Below, in pieces: positions 61,541 to 64,000 of a DNA stretch of 64,000 nt; the stretch's first letter is position 1; each line of letters opens with the position of its first letter. The notes beneath the pieces were generated by a model, which worked only from the letters and a program-made list of their open reading frames with translations, searched no databases and was not told where the DNA came from. This stretch comes from Fimbriimonadales bacterium (lineage in GTDB: Bacteria > Armatimonadota > Fimbriimonadia > Fimbriimonadales > GBS-DC), in assembly GCA_025061985.1 (NCBI GenBank), contig JANXAW010000026.1, forward strand, positions 1 through 64,000, read 5' to 3'. Position numbers and translations under genes: made by a program.

Positions 61541-63703
61541 ATGAAGCGTAATGCCATCTGTATCGTGGGTGCCACTCTACTGCTGCTTGAGGCGAGCTAT
61601 GCGGACGAGCCGACCTATCCCGTGCAGTTTCGCCTCGTGCTGGAACGCCCTGCGGAACGGGTCTACTTGGCGGGCACTTTCAACGAATGGCAACCCCGCG
61701 CAACCCCGATGCAGCCCGACGCCGAGCGGCGCGTATGGACACTGACCCTGCACCTGCCTGCAGGAGCGCATCAGTACAAGTTTGTGGTCAACGGCACGGA
61801 GTGGCTGACTGACCCAAATGCGCCTGTGATTGACGACGGGAACGGCAACCTCAACTCGGTGGTGTGGGTGGAGCCAGACGGCTACAACCGCCCCGCTGCC
61901 ATAGGCGATGGGCACATCACGCGCAGCGGTATTCGCCACAACCCCAACGACCTGCGCGACCGTAACCCCGTAGAAGGGCGACTTTACCTGCGCCTGCGCA
62001 CCCGCAAAGCCGATGTGGAGCGCGTATGGCTACATTACCGCGCGGGTAAACACACGCAGCGCGTTGCTATGACCCCTGCCGTTAGCGACGCCCTCTACAC
62101 CTACTACCGCGCGGCGCTTCCTGAAACGAACCTTGAGTATTGGTTTGTGATTGAGGACGGCAAAGCACGGATACGCCTCCCCGCGGGCAACGCCGCGTTC
62201 CGCCATCGGCTGGGTGAACATCAGTTTGAAGTACCCACTTGGGTGCAGGATGCGATTTTCTACCAAATCATGCCCGACCGCTTCTACAACGCCGACCCTA
62301 CCAATGACCCTGACCCTGATCAGCCCATTGATTTCACAGGGCGCAAGGAAGGCGACGGCTTCTATGGGGGCGACCTAAAGGGCATCCTGCACAAGCTGGA
62401 CTACTTGCGCGATTTGGGCATCACGGCGCTGTACCTGAACCCTGTGTTTGCCTCGGTAACGCACCACAACTACGACACCGACGATTACGAGCGCGTAGAC
62501 CCTGCATTGGGCACCGAGGAAGACCTCATTCAGCTCGCTCAGACGCTTCGCCAGCACGAGATGCGCCTCATCTTGGACGGCGTGTTCAACCATGTGGGCG
62601 TCTACTTCTTTGCGTTCCAAGACCTGCTGCGCCATCAGGAGCGCTCGGCGTTTCGCGACTGGTTCATTGTAGAGCGATTTCCCGTAGCGGTGGAGCCGAA
62701 CCCGAACTACTGGGCGTGGTGGAACATCCCGTATATGCCTAAGTTGAACCATCAGAACCCCGCCGTGCGTCGCTACTTGCTGGGCGTGGTGATGCGCTGG
62801 ACGCGCATGTTGCGCTTAGACGGCTGGCGACTGGATGTGCCGAATGAAGTGCCTGATGTGTTCTGGCGCGAGTTTCGCCCTGTAGTGCGCCGTGCAAACC
62901 CTGAGGCAGTTATCATTGGCGAGATTTGGGGCGATGCAGGGCGCTGGCTGCAGGGGGATATGTTTGACAGCGTGATGAACTATCTCTGGCGGGCAGCGGT
63001 GCTAGGCTTTGTGGCGCACGGCACGCTCAAGCCTTCTCAGTTTGACCAGCGCATGGCGCATCTGCAAGTGATGTACCCGCGCCAGAGCCTGTATGCGATG
63101 TACAATATGCTCAGCAGCCACGATACGCCGCGCTTTCGGCGCGAGTGTGGGGGTGATTTGCAGCGCGTGCGCTTGGGCTTGCTGCTTCAGTTCACTAGCA
63201 TTGGCGCACCCGCTATTTACTACGGCGACGAAATCGGCATGGATGGGGGTGGCATTCCCGACAACCGTCGCCCGATGCGCTTTGAGCTGAGCGACGAGGA
63301 GCGTGCCCTGCGCGAATTCGTAAAGCAGCTGATTGCGCTGCGTAAGGCGGAGCCTGCCCTGCGTCGCGGCGAGTGGCAAACCTTGCTTGTAGACGATGTC
63401 AAAAGCGTCTACGCCTTCGCACGGTACTTGGACTCCCCTGCCCCTCAAACGAACCCTGTGGTGGTTGCGCTCAACACGAGCACTCAACCGCAGACGGTTA
63501 GCCTACCCGTTGTTGGCGACGCGCCTCGTTGGCGCGTAGCCCTTAGCACTTACGATTTGGAGCAGGCGATTTTTCCTGCTTCGAACGGGCGGATTACGCT
63601 GACGCTACCGCCCCTTGCGGGAACCGTGTTGGTTCCCACAAACAACCCACAGCAAGGAGGGAATGCACAATGCAGTTCACACAGCGACGTGGCTTCACTT
63701 TGA
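61541..63703 (+). CDS. Secreted GH13 alpha-amylase family enzyme (neopullulanase-like)
   Basis: A 720-residue exported glycosidase. Signal peptide [17 protein letters not shown]; an N-terminal CBM48-like early-set domain (about 28-115, [20 protein letters not shown]); a second beta domain (about 125-230); the TIM barrel (about 235-620) with [30 protein letters not shown], nucleophile Asp432 in [12 protein letters not shown], acid/base Glu461 in IIGEIWGD and Asp528 in LSSHDTPRF; and a C-terminal beta domain. The layout fits cyclomaltodextrinase/neopullulanase, acting on alpha-glucans. Its last 34 bases overlap the next gene. Confidence 0.9.
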   Translation: MKRNAICIVGATLLLLEASYADEPTYPVQFRLVLERPAERVYLAGTFNEWQPRATPMQPDAERRVWTLTLHLPAGAHQYKFVVNGTEWLTDPNAPVIDDGNGNLNSVVWVEPDGYNRPAAIGDGHITRSGIRHNPNDLRDRNPVEGRLYLRLRTRKADVERVWLHYRAGKHTQRVAMTPAVSDALYTYYRAALPETNLEYWFVIEDGKARIRLPAGNAAFRHRLGEHQFEVPTWVQDAIFYQIMPDRFYNADPTNDPDPDQPIDFTGRKEGDGFYGGDLKGILHKLDYLRDLGITALYLNPVFASVTHHNYDTDDYERVDPALGTEEDLIQLAQTLRQHEMRLILDGVFNHVGVYFFAFQDLLRHQERSAFRDWFIVERFPVAVEPNPNYWAWWNIPYMPKLNHQNPAVRRYLLGVVMRWTRMLRLDGWRLDVPNEVPDVFWREFRPVVRRANPEAVIIGEIWGDAGRWLQGDMFDSVMNYLWRAAVLGFVAHGTLKPSQFDQRMAHLQVMYPRQSLYAMYNMLSSHDTPRFRRECGGDLQRVRLGLLLQFTSIGAPAIYYGDEIGMDGGGIPDNRRPMRFELSDEERALREFVKQLIALRKAEPALRRGEWQTLLVDDVKSVYAFARYLDSPAPQTNPVVVALNTSTQPQTVSLPVVGDAPRWRVALSTYDLEQAIFPASNGRITLTLPPLAGTVLVPTNNPQQGGNAQCSSHSDVASL

Positions 63704-64000
63704 TTGAGCTGTTGGTCGTGATTGCGATTATCGCCATCTTAGCGGCGATTCTGTTCCCTGTGTTCGCGCAAGCGCGTGAGAAAGCGCGCCAGACAACGTG
63801 TCTCAACAACCTGCGTCAAGCGGGCATTGCTCTGTTGATGTACGCAAAAGACTACGACAACTACGTGCCTATCTTTTGCTTTGCAGAGTACTACCAGTTT
63901 GCAGCGCGTATCCAGCCGTATGTCAAGAATCGCGACATTTTCCGATGCCCATCCTCGTCGTTTCCGCAAGGCACTGCTCAACTGATTCAGCGGGACAACG
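63670..64000 (+). CDS. Prepilin-type protein (DUF1559-like), partial at the right edge
   Basis: Begins [25 protein letters not shown] and continues [20 protein letters not shown], then about 55 residues of the globular domain before the window ends. It is closely similar in its N-terminus, at DNA level too, to the gene at 33843-34730. ATG 63670 follows AGGAGGG and lies inside the 3' end of the GH13 gene. The H-x9-DG tail expected for the family is beyond the edge. Confidence 0.8.
   Translation, partial: MQFTQRRGFTLIELLVVIAIIAILAAILFPVFAQAREKARQTTCLNNLRQAGIALLMYAKDYDNYVPIFCFAEYYQFAARIQPYVKNRDIFRCPSSSFPQGTAQLIQRDN

Noticed and set aside
1-64000. CRISPR arrays, tRNA, rRNA, IS elements or prophage genes
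   Set aside because: No repeat-spacer pattern, no recognisable tRNA TPsiC/anticodon features between genes, and no transposase, integrase or phage structural proteins were seen.

Overview
This 64 kb window comes from a moderately GC-rich, diderm, flagellated bacterium. The best guess is Armatimonadota (Chthonomonas/Fimbriimonas-like) or a near relative. The main clues are two prepilins of the '[33 protein letters not shown]' type (split here as [20 protein letters not shown] and [13 protein letters not shown]) with an H-x9-DG tail, a TonB-dependent receptor (outer membrane), flagellar flhA/motAB genes, and a dnaK-dnaJ-hspR operon together with hrcA. The assignment is inferred from protein style, not from a database search. 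No rRNA, tRNA, CRISPR array, insertion sequence or prophage was seen.

Layout. 1-9.3 kb: end of a membrane-protein gene and argH (both minus), an OPT-family transporter, 6-phosphogluconolactonase, then the heat-shock operon dnaK-dnaJ-hspR-tsaE under a HAIR-type operator. 9.3-17.3 kb (minus): a signalling and uptake cluster with a hybrid histidine kinase broken in its PAS domain, a lone receiver, a TonB-dependent receptor, an orphan ABC_sub_bind solute-binding protein and a Cache histidine kinase with very long coiled coils. 17.5-21.4 kb: a minor-pilin operon. 21.5-24.4 kb: sugar isomerase, accC and nusB. 24.4-32.4 kb: flhA, gdhA, an mreD-like gene, pspA, pyrF, tlpA and motAB. 32.5-37.7 kb: DUF58 protein, prepilin, deoC, hrcA and pabA. 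37.7-46.7 kb: glnE, CAP protein, a secreted protein, btuF-like, panB-pyrE, trkA-like and a prenyl diphosphate synthase. 46.7-52.2 kb: acyl-CoA ligase, glycosyltransferase and a secreted GH2 enzyme. 52.4-56.5 kb (minus): nfeD-like, cdsA, rpsB and tsf. 56.6-61.3 kb: zinc-ribbon/TPR protein, an acyl-ACP-reductase-like enzyme, a small orphan protein, an alpha/beta hydrolase, a decayed gene and a VapBC-like pair whose toxin is frameshifted. 61.5-64 kb: a secreted GH13 enzyme and a second prepilin running off the edge.

Most of the window is housekeeping. The strongest cross-cutting signal is in the promoters. At least eleven genes begin 6-10 nt after a -10 hexamer of the form TAnnnT, usually preceded directly by GG (GGTAnnnT). 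That is the geometry of leaderless mRNAs, and it also decides several start codons. Other points to follow up are the long-armed kinase cluster, a structured leader before the prepilin gene, a nested rpsB leader, a probable ATT start for the mreD-like gene, and three broken or decayed genes.
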